Part shown: positions 33,412-40,519 of the stretch, one piece after another
How positions within the stretch are numbered: the first letter of the stretch is position 1
How the letters are laid out: the number at the start of each line of letters is the position of its first letter
From: an uncultured Dorea sp.
Lineage (GTDB): Bacteria; Bacillota_A; Clostridia; Lachnospirales; Lachnospiraceae
DNA length: 40,519 nt
Direction: 5' to 3'
NCBI GenBank assembly: GCA_910578865.1
Contig: CAJTRM010000026.1
Coordinates: 1-40,519, forward strand
The notes under the pieces: model-generated
Told to the model about the DNA's origin: nothing
Seen by the model: the letters and a program-made list of their open reading frames with translations, nothing else
The model's database searches: none
Position numbers and translations under genes: made by a program

Positions 33412-33687
33412 ATGCGAAGGTTAAAGTGTGAAAAAGAAACGATTATTCTGACCAATGAAGATGATGGATTCTATGATGTGTATACCTTCAATCAGAGCTT
33501 GCAGAAACGGTTACGATCCTTTGCTGAGAAGTATCCGGATGATTGTTGGTTGAAAGGATCTTCTGAGGATGGAAGTGAAACGTATATGATCAAAAAGGGA
33601 AGATTATCTTTAAAACTGGTTTCGCCCTATAGTACTTCAAGAAAAATGCAGGCAAAGGATATCAGCAAGATGAAAGAATCATCATAG
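33412..33687 (+). CDS. Small conserved element protein, function unknown
   Basis: A 91-residue protein beginning RRLKCEKETIILTNEDDGFYD, with a central helical segment (LQKRLRSFAEKYPDDCWLK) and a C-terminal strand region (YMIKKGRLSLKLVSPYS). It starts 3 bases after the stop of the truncated gene before it. Similar small proteins are common in integrative conjugative elements of Firmicutes, to my memory. There is no motif that gives a function. Confidence 0.6.
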   Translation: MRRLKCEKETIILTNEDDGFYDVYTFNQSLQKRLRSFAEKYPDDCWLKGSSEDGSETYMIKKGRLSLKLVSPYSTSRKMQAKDISKMKESS

Positions 33688-33763
33688 AACGCGATTTAAG
33701 AGAAAAATCCCATGTGTAGACATGGAAAAATGAAAGCAAAATACGTTAGATGATAAAGTGTAT

Positions 33764-33802
33764 AGGCTCAAAGGGAAAGTGCCCTTTTGGGCCTTATTTT
33801 AG
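33764..33802 (+). terminator. Terminator before the NurA-HerA operon
   Basis: AGGCTCAAAGGG at 33764-33775 pairs with CCCTTTTGGGCCT (one bulge, one G-T) at 33782-33794, followed by TATTTTAG. It separates the element genes from the operon that follows. Confidence 0.75.
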
Positions 33803-33868
33803 TGATGAGAATGATACAATTAGCGAGAGTATAAAAATACAACAGCAAATGGCATTTGAAATAATTTG

Positions 33869-33921
33869 TTTCGAGAAAACGAAAGTGTTTTGTTGAAATG
33901 ATGATTTCAAAATGTTAGAAT
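33869..33921 (+). promoter_or_regulatory. Promoter with overlapping palindrome for the HTH-NurA-HerA operon
   Basis: TTGAAA at 33893-33898 and TAGAAT at 33916-33921 are spaced by 17 bases. The -35 box is the left arm of the inverted repeat TTGAAATGATGATTTCAA (33893-33910), so a protein bound there would block RNA polymerase. A second inverted repeat, TTTCG/CGAAA, lies at 33869-33884. The small HTH protein encoded first in the operon is the obvious candidate binder, which is an inference. Confidence 0.65.
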
Positions 33922-33957
33922 AAACTTATATTTTGCTACATTGACAGGGGAATGAGG

Positions 33958-34179
33958 ATGGTTGACTATAATAACTTGTGGATTGTCATGAAAAATAAAA
34001 AAATGTCAAAAACAGAATTGAGAATTGCAGCTAATTTAAGTACCAGTACATTTGCTAAGCTAAGTAAGAACCAGATGGTTTCATTAGATGTACTTGTAAG
34101 ATTATGTCGTGTGCTGGAATGTCAATTGAGCGATATATGTTATATTCCAACAGAGAAGCGAGGGGAAGATTTTGAGTAG
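33958..34179 (+). CDS. YozG-type HTH regulator of the NurA-HerA operon
   Basis: A 73-residue protein of the same small Cro/C1-like group as the one near 3.7 kb: VDYNNLWIVMKNKKMSKTEL, then the recognition-helix segment STSTFAKLSKNQMVSLDVL and the terminal LECQLSDICYIP. Such regulators often stand first in defence-island operons of Firmicutes. AGGGG at 33946-33950 fits the ATG at 33958 better than the one at 33952. The last 8 bases overlap the next gene, so translation is coupled. It probably represses its own promoter. Confidence 0.85.
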   Translation: MVDYNNLWIVMKNKKMSKTELRIAANLSTSTFAKLSKNQMVSLDVLVRLCRVLECQLSDICYIPTEKRGEDFE

Positions 34180-35317
34180 TATAATGGATATTATTGCTCG
34201 AGAGACAAACGGGAAAAGTTACAAGACTTTTAAGTATACCTATGAAGGGTCAGACGTTTTATCAATTGCGTATGATGATCATCAAGAGATAACATGGGAA
34301 CGCTATGGAGAAACAGTTCCACCTAGTGTATCTGTAAATTTAAAGAATACAGCGGATACATTATCTAAAGGAAGAGCACTTTTTGGATTTTTTTTAGATG
34401 GATCAAGGCATACTTATAAAGTTGATGATATTGCATATAAAAATAAAGTGTACCCAATTATTGCTGGTCAAGTGGGCGTTAGTTGTTGTCAACGTATAAA
34501 CAAAGAAATGCATCGTTATGATTTTGATCGCAGATTAGCAATTGCTTTGCCTAAAATTGCTAGTCAAAGTGATTGGAACAAGAAGGTTTTTTTTGCGAAT
34601 TTATGTAAAAAACTCAATGAAGATTCTCATTTAGAGTCAGTAGGGATCCAATTTACCGATGTTATTCCTTACTCTACAAAAGTGGATGAATTTGAACGAA
34701 TAGAGGGAAAAGGGATAGCTGTTATTCAAGATTTGATGATCCAAAGAGAGATATCAATGGTGACGAAGTTAGTCGCTGAACATAAAATAAATAGCAGGAA
34801 TTATTTGTTAAAAGATGGATCTTTGGAATATAGAGTTGATCATTTAAGAAATGATAGAGAAAAACGTCAATTTCAAAAAAATTTCAGTTACGTTGTGGGA
34901 GTGTCAAAATCATTTAACCCTGAGAATTGTAAGGATAAAAAGGGAAAAAATAATTCAAATATGATTGCAGATCTTCCACTATATCATAGAACTCCAGTAA
35001 GTATGTATAGTTCTCCACGTTTGGACGGTATGAAATATGCAGTCTGGTATTTAAGGATAAGGGACAAGCGATATACAACTAATACTTTTGATGGTATTCT
35101 GAAAATAGAAAAAATATTAGTAACAGATGAACAAATTCATAATGGCCTTGAAACAGAAGAAGTTGATTTAATTTCTGCAAATATCATAAATGAAAGGAAC
35201 CCTGTTTGCTATGGGGCCGACAGCAGGTGGGCAAATCATTTGTATCCAGTTTATGTAACTGAATGTTTTGCTAAAAGCAAGTATCTTAGTGATACAATGT
35301 TTTTGAATCTTTTTTAG
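34172..35317 (+). CDS. NurA-like nuclease
   Basis: A 381-residue protein with the NurA nuclease layout. Motif I is FGFFLDGSRHTY with D76, next to the strand YPIIAGQVGVSC. The second acidic motif is YLLKDGSLEYR with D215, then the conserved lysine in VVGVSKSF (K246). The end shows KYAVWYLRI and HLYPVYVTECFAKSKYL, as in NurA families. By family, NurA resects DNA ends with HerA, which is encoded directly downstream. The start is a TTG, supported by AGGGG just upstream. It overlaps the HTH gene by 8 bases. The N-terminal 60 residues are unlike the archaeal proteins I know. Confidence 0.75.
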   Translation: MSSIMDIIARETNGKSYKTFKYTYEGSDVLSIAYDDHQEITWERYGETVPPSVSVNLKNTADTLSKGRALFGFFLDGSRHTYKVDDIAYKNKVYPIIAGQVGVSCCQRINKEMHRYDFDRRLAIALPKIASQSDWNKKVFFANLCKKLNEDSHLESVGIQFTDVIPYSTKVDEFERIEGKGIAVIQDLMIQREISMVTKLVAEHKINSRNYLLKDGSLEYRVDHLRNDREKRQFQKNFSYVVGVSKSFNPENCKDKKGKNNSNMIADLPLYHRTPVSMYSSPRLDGMKYAVWYLRIRDKRYTTNTFDGILKIEKILVTDEQIHNGLETEEVDLISANIINERNPVCYGADSRWANHLYPVYVTECFAKSKYLSDTMFLNLF

Positions 35318-35328
35318 GAGATAAAATT

Positions 35329-36999
35329 ATGGGAAAAGTAATCGGAAAAGTAATTGCAACGGAAAAAAATCCGTCAACAATAGATGACTTTTATTTTTGG
35401 ACAAAACAGGATCTAATATTAAATCCGTTTGATGTTGTAAAGATTAGTCATCTTCAGAATAGTATTTCATATGGCGTCATCGAAGAGATTTCACATATTA
35501 CAGATACTGCAAATTTTTTGGCAGATTATGTATCTAACGATTTTGGAGATGTAGATGCTACAGAAAATACTCATCGTATTGGAATGAATTATGTTAAAGC
35601 AAAAGTCATCGGAAATACAGGTAATATTTATATTCCATTGATTAATAATCAGAAAGTTGAATTAGCAAATGAGGATGAAGTTGCAGAAGCTTTGGGATTA
35701 AAAAACGTTAAAAATCCTGTTACATGTGGGTATTTGGAAATGTATAACGGAGACGAAGATAAAATTACGTTACCTGTTCAGATGGATTCTCGTTTTTTAA
35801 TTGGACCAGAAGGTGCTCATCTAAATATTTCGGGTATATCGGGCCTTGCTGCAAAAACTTCATATGCTATGTTTTTGTTGAAAGCGATTCAAGATAAATG
35901 CATGAGTAATCAAGATAACGATGATGATGTTGCATTTGTTTTGTTTAATGTAAAAGGAAAAGATTTACTTGCATTAGATGAACCTAACGAGTATGAGTCT
36001 GTTGCTGAAAAAAAAGCAACATATGCTCTCTATGAGAAATTGCAGATGTCGACTGAGCCTTTTAAAAATGTACAATACTATTATCCATATGCAACAAACA
36101 AGGTTGGTAATACCTATTTACATAAGGAAGCATATGATAACCAAAGAAGCCAAGGAAAAGCGCATTTATATAAATATTCATACGAAGAGGATAAAGATAA
36201 TTTAGATTTAATGTTTGCTAGTATGGATGATCCACAGCAGACAATGGACTCTATTTTAAATTATATCATTTCTAATCAGGGAAGCTTTGGTGGGCTCGAT
36301 GGCTGGGATGATTTTCTAGATGAGGTTCAGAACTACTGTAAAGCAGGTTCTGGTGGAGATAAGGAAATAACAGTAAATAGTTGGCGTAAATTCAATAGAA
36401 TTATTCGAAAATCTATTTATAGAAATGAAATCTTTGATTCTGTACGAGATAATGGAGAAGAAGTTAGAATAGGAGAAGCTTTAAAGCATATAAAAAAAGA
36501 TGAAGTTCATGTTATTGATATCGCAAAATTAAATGAGGATATGCAAGGATTCGTTTTTGGTGATGCAATTCGAACAATCTATGACTTACAACTGGGACAA
36601 TTTAGTGAAGATAAAGATGTTGATCCACCCAAAAAAATAATTATTTTTATTGATGAACTTAATAAATATGCATCGACGGATACTCCAAAAAGTTCTCCGA
36701 TTTTGCGTCAAATTTTAGATATTGCAGAAAGAGGACGTTCTTTAGGAATTATTCTTTTTTCTGCAGAACAATTTAGAAGTGCGATACACAATCGTGTGAC
36801 AGGTAACTGCTCCACACATGCATACGGAAGAACGAATGCAATTGAAATAGCAAAACCAGACTATAAATTTGTACCTTCAGTGTATAAAAATATGATGACA
36901 CGTTTAAAACAAGGTGAATATATAGTACAAAATCCTGTATTTCGGTCGTTATTAAATATTAAATTTCCTAAGCCGATTTACAAACAATATAAACAATAG
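35329..36999 (+). CDS. HerA-like hexameric ATPase
   Basis: A 556-residue FtsK/HerA-type ATPase. Residues 1-60 form a HAS-barrel-like N-terminal domain (GKVIGKVIATEKNPST, SYGVIEEI). The P-loop is a variant, SGISGLAAKTS at 168-178, with K176. Walker B is KKIIIFIDELNKYA with D442 and E443, and ILDIAERGRSLGIILFSAEQ supplies the arginine-rich sensor region. It is read after NurA with AGGAG overlapping that gene's stop. HerA forms a ring that feeds DNA to NurA. The pair in one operon strongly supports both calls. Confidence 0.85.
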   Translation: MGKVIGKVIATEKNPSTIDDFYFWTKQDLILNPFDVVKISHLQNSISYGVIEEISHITDTANFLADYVSNDFGDVDATENTHRIGMNYVKAKVIGNTGNIYIPLINNQKVELANEDEVAEALGLKNVKNPVTCGYLEMYNGDEDKITLPVQMDSRFLIGPEGAHLNISGISGLAAKTSYAMFLLKAIQDKCMSNQDNDDDVAFVLFNVKGKDLLALDEPNEYESVAEKKATYALYEKLQMSTEPFKNVQYYYPYATNKVGNTYLHKEAYDNQRSQGKAHLYKYSYEEDKDNLDLMFASMDDPQQTMDSILNYIISNQGSFGGLDGWDDFLDEVQNYCKAGSGGDKEITVNSWRKFNRIIRKSIYRNEIFDSVRDNGEEVRIGEALKHIKKDEVHVIDIAKLNEDMQGFVFGDAIRTIYDLQLGQFSEDKDVDPPKKIIIFIDELNKYASTDTPKSSPILRQILDIAERGRSLGIILFSAEQFRSAIHNRVTGNCSTHAYGRTNAIEIAKPDYKFVPSVYKNMMTRLKQGEYIVQNPVFRSLLNIKFPKPIYKQYKQ

Positions 37000-37013
37000 G
37001 GAGAGAATTTAAA

Positions 37014-38582
37014 ATGGCTGTTGGAAAAAATTTCCTTGAAAATTTAACGGTTGCTATGTATGAGAATAGCTATACCGTTTATAGAGAATTTGTACAGAAT
37101 GCGGCTGATTCTATTGATAAAGCAATAAGTAGTGGTCTTGCGAGTGCTGATGATTTATATATTGATATTTCTATTGAATATTCTAAACGGAAAATATGTG
37201 TATATGATAATGCGTGCGGCATTTCGATGCATTCGTTTAAGAAAAAAATGCTAGATGTAGCTGATTCGGATAAAGATAGAGATACGGAAAAAGGATTTCG
37301 AGGAATTGGAAGGTTAGCAGGTCTTGGATATTGTGACAAATTAATTTTTCGCACGACTGCTAAGGGTGAAGATAAGGAATCTATTGTTACATGGGACGGG
37401 GTTAAACTAAAGGAAATCGTAGATGATCCAAAACAGCATCCTTCGTCAGAAGAGTTAATTAATGCTATTACTGAAATTGAATATAAACCTGCGGACAAAG
37501 ATGAGCATTTTTTTGAAGTAATTATGGAAGATGTTATTTTTGAAAGTGATGATTTATTAGATGAGGAACAGGTTATAAAATATTTGCAAGCAGTAGCTCC
37601 GATTCCTTATGCAAATTATTTTATATTTTCATCTAAAATACAGGAATTTGCAGAAAAAAATAATTTTAAAATTGATGAATATGTTATTACAGTAAATGGA
37701 AATCAGTTGTTTAAGCCGTATAAAACTAAATTGTATGAAGGTACAGCAGATAATAAGAAAGAATACGATGAAATTACGGACGTTGATTTCAAAATTTTTA
37801 AAGGCGATAATGGAAAACCTATTGCTTGGATGTGGTATGGAATTGCAAAATACGAAAAACAAATTCCTGTTATAAACGAAATGCGTTGTATTCGTTTAAG
37901 AAAAGAAAATATCCAAATTGGTCATGAAGCAACAATTGGTTATCCTAAATATTATAAGGAACAACGTGGAAATAGCTATTTTATTGGCGAAGTTTTTGCT
38001 ATCGATAATGGTTTAATACCAAACGCAAGAAGAGATTATTTTAATCCGAATTCTGCAACAAAACAATTCGAAAGAGCATTACATTACTTCTTCTATACAG
38101 AATTATATGATTTATATCACTATGCGAGTAAAGTAAGAAGTGCGCAAAAAGCGGTAAGTAGTTTTCAGAAGAAAGAAGAAGAATATCAAAAGAAGTTGGA
38201 AAATGCGGAATTTATCGATGTAGAAGAACGAGAAGCAGCCAAAAAAGAACTTGAAGAAGGACGAGCAAAATCGGCTAAAGCACAACGCGAAATAGAGAAT
38301 CGTCGTAAAGATGCTGATGAAAATGAAGTACTTAACAGAGTTTTTAAAGAAATAGAAAAGACTTATAAACGTTCAGAATCAACAGAGGAAACAGCAAAAA
38401 AGAAGAAAAATGATTCAGTTAAAGATGATAAGGGAAACAAATATTTAACCCAATCGTTATCTAGATATGGAAGAAAAGAACAAAAACTTATTGCACGAAT
38501 TTATAATATTATCAAAATGATTTTGCCTAAAGACTATTCAGAAATGGTAATTAAAAAAATACAGGAAGAGTTAAGTAAATAA
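37014..38582 (+). CDS. GHKL (Hsp90/MutL/MORC-type) ATPase
   Basis: A 522-residue protein with an N-terminal GHKL ATP-binding domain. The N-box is YREFVQNAADSID (E25 and N29), G1 is VYDNACGIS (D65-xxx-G69), and G2 is EKGFRGIGRLAGLG (G94, G97, G99). A transducer-like middle part follows to about residue 370, then a long charged helical stretch at ~375-470 (KKEEEYQKKLENAEF and on, EEGRAKSAKAQREIENRRK). Such ATPases close like a clamp on ATP binding. The partner may be DNA or another protein of the operon. It starts 14 bases after the HerA gene. Confidence 0.85.
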   Translation: MAVGKNFLENLTVAMYENSYTVYREFVQNAADSIDKAISSGLASADDLYIDISIEYSKRKICVYDNACGISMHSFKKKMLDVADSDKDRDTEKGFRGIGRLAGLGYCDKLIFRTTAKGEDKESIVTWDGVKLKEIVDDPKQHPSSEELINAITEIEYKPADKDEHFFEVIMEDVIFESDDLLDEEQVIKYLQAVAPIPYANYFIFSSKIQEFAEKNNFKIDEYVITVNGNQLFKPYKTKLYEGTADNKKEYDEITDVDFKIFKGDNGKPIAWMWYGIAKYEKQIPVINEMRCIRLRKENIQIGHEATIGYPKYYKEQRGNSYFIGEVFAIDNGLIPNARRDYFNPNSATKQFERALHYFFYTELYDLYHYASKVRSAQKAVSSFQKKEEEYQKKLENAEFIDVEEREAAKKELEEGRAKSAKAQREIENRRKDADENEVLNRVFKEIEKTYKRSESTEETAKKKKNDSVKDDKGNKYLTQSLSRYGRKEQKLIARIYNIIKMILPKDYSEMVIKKIQEELSK

Positions 38583-40445
38583 ATGAGAAAGATTTTACTT
38601 GTTGAACCAAATTATAAAAACAAATATCCCCCAATGGGCCTTATGAAAATTGCAACATATTATAGAAGATTGGGAGATGATGTCACTTTTTTTAAGGGAG
38701 ATCTTAAAGAACTAGTCTTAAATAATACATATGAAGCACTTTTAAAACAGTTGTATGCCAATGATGATACTATTTTTTGGGAAAAATACAAACCACAAAT
38801 ATGTAAATATATTTCAAGAGGAACAAAAGATGCATTAGAAGAAATACCATTGGTCAATGAAAATATTATTATTTTTGAACTTTTAAAATATTACAGAAAA
38901 TATTTTAGAAATAAGGAATATTTTAAGCCGGAAAATAGAATATATGATAGAGTTGGAGTCACTACTTTATTTACATTTTATTGGGATATTACAGTAAAAA
39001 CGATTAATTTTGTGAAACAACTTTGCAAGAATGAAAAGGATGTTATGGTCGGTGGAGTCATGGCATCCATTTTACCGGATCAAGTAGAGGAAGCTACAGG
39101 AATTAGACCATATGTAGGAACATTAAGTACACCAGGACAATTGGATTCCGGAAATGATATGATTATCGATATATTACCTCTTGATTATTCGATTTTAGAG
39201 GAGATTGATTATGTTTATCCTGCAAATGACGGATATTTAGCATATATGACAAGAGGATGCATTAATAAGTGTGCGTTTTGTGCAGTTCCAAAGCTTGAAC
39301 CAGAATACAAAGATTTTCTCCCAATCACTGAACAAATCGAATATACTAATAAAAAATTTGGTGGAAAAAAAGATTTGTTATTATTAGACAATAATGTATT
39401 GGCATCATGTCAATATAATTACATTATTGAGGAAATAAAAAAAGCCGGATTTACAGTTGGAAGTACATTTGTACCTCCAAATATGTTTGAAATAGCAGTG
39501 AAAAATCTTAGAGAAGGATATAATGAACGTGGTTATATAAAGACAGTTGTTAGACAATATAAATTATTAATAGAAAAATATGGTGAAGAAATACAAGAAA
39601 TATATGATCTTTTAGAAGAACATTATCTTTTAAATGATTATACAGCTAAAAAAGAAGCTATATTTGAAACGTACGATACTGTAAAACCGTTATTTGAAGA
39701 TTTTTATAAACGAAAGGGACGGAAACGGTATGTTGACTTTAACCAGGGAATTGATTCAAGATTAATTGATGATGATAACATGGAAAAAATGTTTGAGATA
39801 CCGGTGAGACCCGTTCGTATTGCGTTTGATCATTGGAATTTACATAAACGCTATGAAGAAGCAGTCAGAACTGCAGTTCGTCATGGACATACGAGCCTTT
39901 CTAATTATGTTTTATATAATTTTGAAGATGAACCATTAGAATTATATTGGCGCCTTAAGTTGAATGTAGATTTGTGTGAAGAGCTTGGAATTAGCATATA
40001 TTCCTTTCCAATGAAATATCATCCAATTGAAGATCCGGATTATTTTAGCAATAGAGATTATATAGGAAAAAAATGGACAAGAAAGTATATTCGAACTATT
40101 CAAGCAGTTTTAAATTCAACTAAAGGAAAAGTTGGAAAAGGAAAAGAATTTTTTGAAAAAGCTTTTGGAAAAAATGATGAAGAATTTAAAAAGCTATTGC
40201 TTATGCCGGAAGCAATGATTATTTATAGATTTTATTTTGAGGAATGTGGTCTGACTGAAGAATGGTGGGAACATTATAGTGCGTTAACTGATACCCAGAA
40301 AAACATAGTTAATCCAATTATTTGTAGCAATGTTTTTGATAATTATGAAGAAACAGTAACAGATGAAGATTGTTTAAAAGTATTATCATATTATAGAATT
40401 CGGCGGGAAGATGCGGAAAATGCTATAAAAGGAAAATCTTGTTAA
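38583..40445 (+). CDS. Radical SAM enzyme with B12-type N-terminal domain
   Basis: A 620-residue enzyme. Residues 1-~200 resemble the cobalamin-binding Rossmann domain of B12-radical SAM proteins (RKILLVEPNYKNKYPPMG, DVMVGGVMASILPDQ), although B12 binding is not proven. The 4Fe-4S motif is CINKCAFC, with C226, C230 and C233. LLLLDNNVL near 265-273 and YVDFNQGIDSRLID near 383-396 are core strands, with an unusual insertion of about 100 residues between them. The C-terminal ~150 residues match nothing I know. The ATG follows the GHKL stop immediately. The substrate is unknown: tRNA, DNA, protein or a small molecule all remain possible. Confidence 0.85.
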   Translation: MRKILLVEPNYKNKYPPMGLMKIATYYRRLGDDVTFFKGDLKELVLNNTYEALLKQLYANDDTIFWEKYKPQICKYISRGTKDALEEIPLVNENIIIFELLKYYRKYFRNKEYFKPENRIYDRVGVTTLFTFYWDITVKTINFVKQLCKNEKDVMVGGVMASILPDQVEEATGIRPYVGTLSTPGQLDSGNDMIIDILPLDYSILEEIDYVYPANDGYLAYMTRGCINKCAFCAVPKLEPEYKDFLPITEQIEYTNKKFGGKKDLLLLDNNVLASCQYNYIIEEIKKAGFTVGSTFVPPNMFEIAVKNLREGYNERGYIKTVVRQYKLLIEKYGEEIQEIYDLLEEHYLLNDYTAKKEAIFETYDTVKPLFEDFYKRKGRKRYVDFNQGIDSRLIDDDNMEKMFEIPVRPVRIAFDHWNLHKRYEEAVRTAVRHGHTSLSNYVLYNFEDEPLELYWRLKLNVDLCEELGISIYSFPMKYHPIEDPDYFSNRDYIGKKWTRKYIRTIQAVLNSTKGKVGKGKEFFEKAFGKNDEEFKKLLLMPEAMIIYRFYFEECGLTEEWWEHYSALTDTQKNIVNPIICSNVFDNYEETVTDEDCLKVLSYYRIRREDAENAIKGKSC

Positions 40446-40466
40446 TAAGATTTTCCTTTTATTAGT
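40427..40466 (+). terminator. Operon terminator
   Basis: AAAAGGAAAATCTT at 40427-40440 pairs perfectly over 14 bases with AAGATTTTCCTTTT at 40447-40460. The left arm lies in the last codons of the radical SAM gene. T-rich sequence follows. This closes the five-gene operon. The last 53 bases of the window hold nothing I can name. Confidence 0.8.
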
Positions 40467-40519
40467 AAGTAGGTAATAATCCGTACCTTGACAAAATAAG
40501 AAATCCTCTGGCACTTACC

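Noticed and set aside
40461..40519. Right attachment site of the element at the window end
   Set aside because: The last bases do not contain CGCCTCCTAAG or a tRNA 3' half. The other end of the element must lie beyond the window or be lost.

Overview
The window is the replication-origin region of a low-GC Firmicute, most likely a member of the Lachnospiraceae (Clostridia). The evidence is the order gyrA-gyrB-recF-yaaA-dnaN-dnaA / rpmH-rnpA-yidD-yidC-jag-mnmE-mnmG-rsmG-parA-parB-serS, together with families I associate with Lachnospiraceae (DUF4446, DUF3881, a C_GCAxxG_C_C protein, the YozG-type HTH/DUF2975 pair). Genus cannot be fixed from the sequence alone. Gene orientation flips at the rpmH/dnaA intergenic region, and DnaA boxes lie on both sides of dnaA, which fits a bipartite oriC.

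Layout. 1-5.9 kb: a YtrA-type GntR regulator with a two-gene ABC transporter, a DUF4153/4173-like membrane protein, a YozG-like HTH with DUF2975, a RelB/RelE-type toxin-antitoxin pair and a cysteine-rich C_GCAxxG_C_C protein. 5.9-14.8 kb: the leftward replication-initiation block and oriC. 14.8-21.7 kb: the rightward rpmH-to-rsmG block. 21.7-23.4 kb: a TfoX-N protein, then about 1.4 kb without convincing genes that holds a small inverted-repeat element, an array of degenerate 240-270 bp repeats and three perfect parS sites. 23.4-27.9 kb: parA, parB, DUF4446, serS and DUF3881.

At 27.95 kb the chromosomal backbone ends in the 5' half of a tRNA-Arg(CCT) gene, broken exactly in the anticodon loop. 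An intact second tRNA-Arg(CCT) follows about 230 bp later. Beyond it lies an accessory region that looks like the remnant of an integrative element. It holds an array of TTAGCTG repeats, a ParB-like gene, a ParA gene cut after 69 codons by a 3.4 kb three-gene transposon (DDE transposase, AAA ATPase, DUF6431) with TGTAGAAC ends and no visible target duplication, a truncated gene tail and one small element gene.

The accessory region ends with the most interesting locus, a compact five-gene operon at 33.96-40.45 kb: a small YozG-type HTH regulator, a NurA-like nuclease, a HerA-like hexameric ATPase with a variant P-loop, a GHKL (Hsp90/MutL/MORC-type) ATPase with a charged helical tail, and a large B12-type radical SAM enzyme. 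It has its own promoter with a palindrome overlapping the -35 box, overlapping or closely spaced genes, and a hairpin terminator. I know of no named system with this composition. My inference is a defence or DNA-processing system in which NurA-HerA is a motor-nuclease, the GHKL protein an ATP-gated clamp or sensor, and the radical SAM enzyme makes a modification. None of this is proven by sequence.
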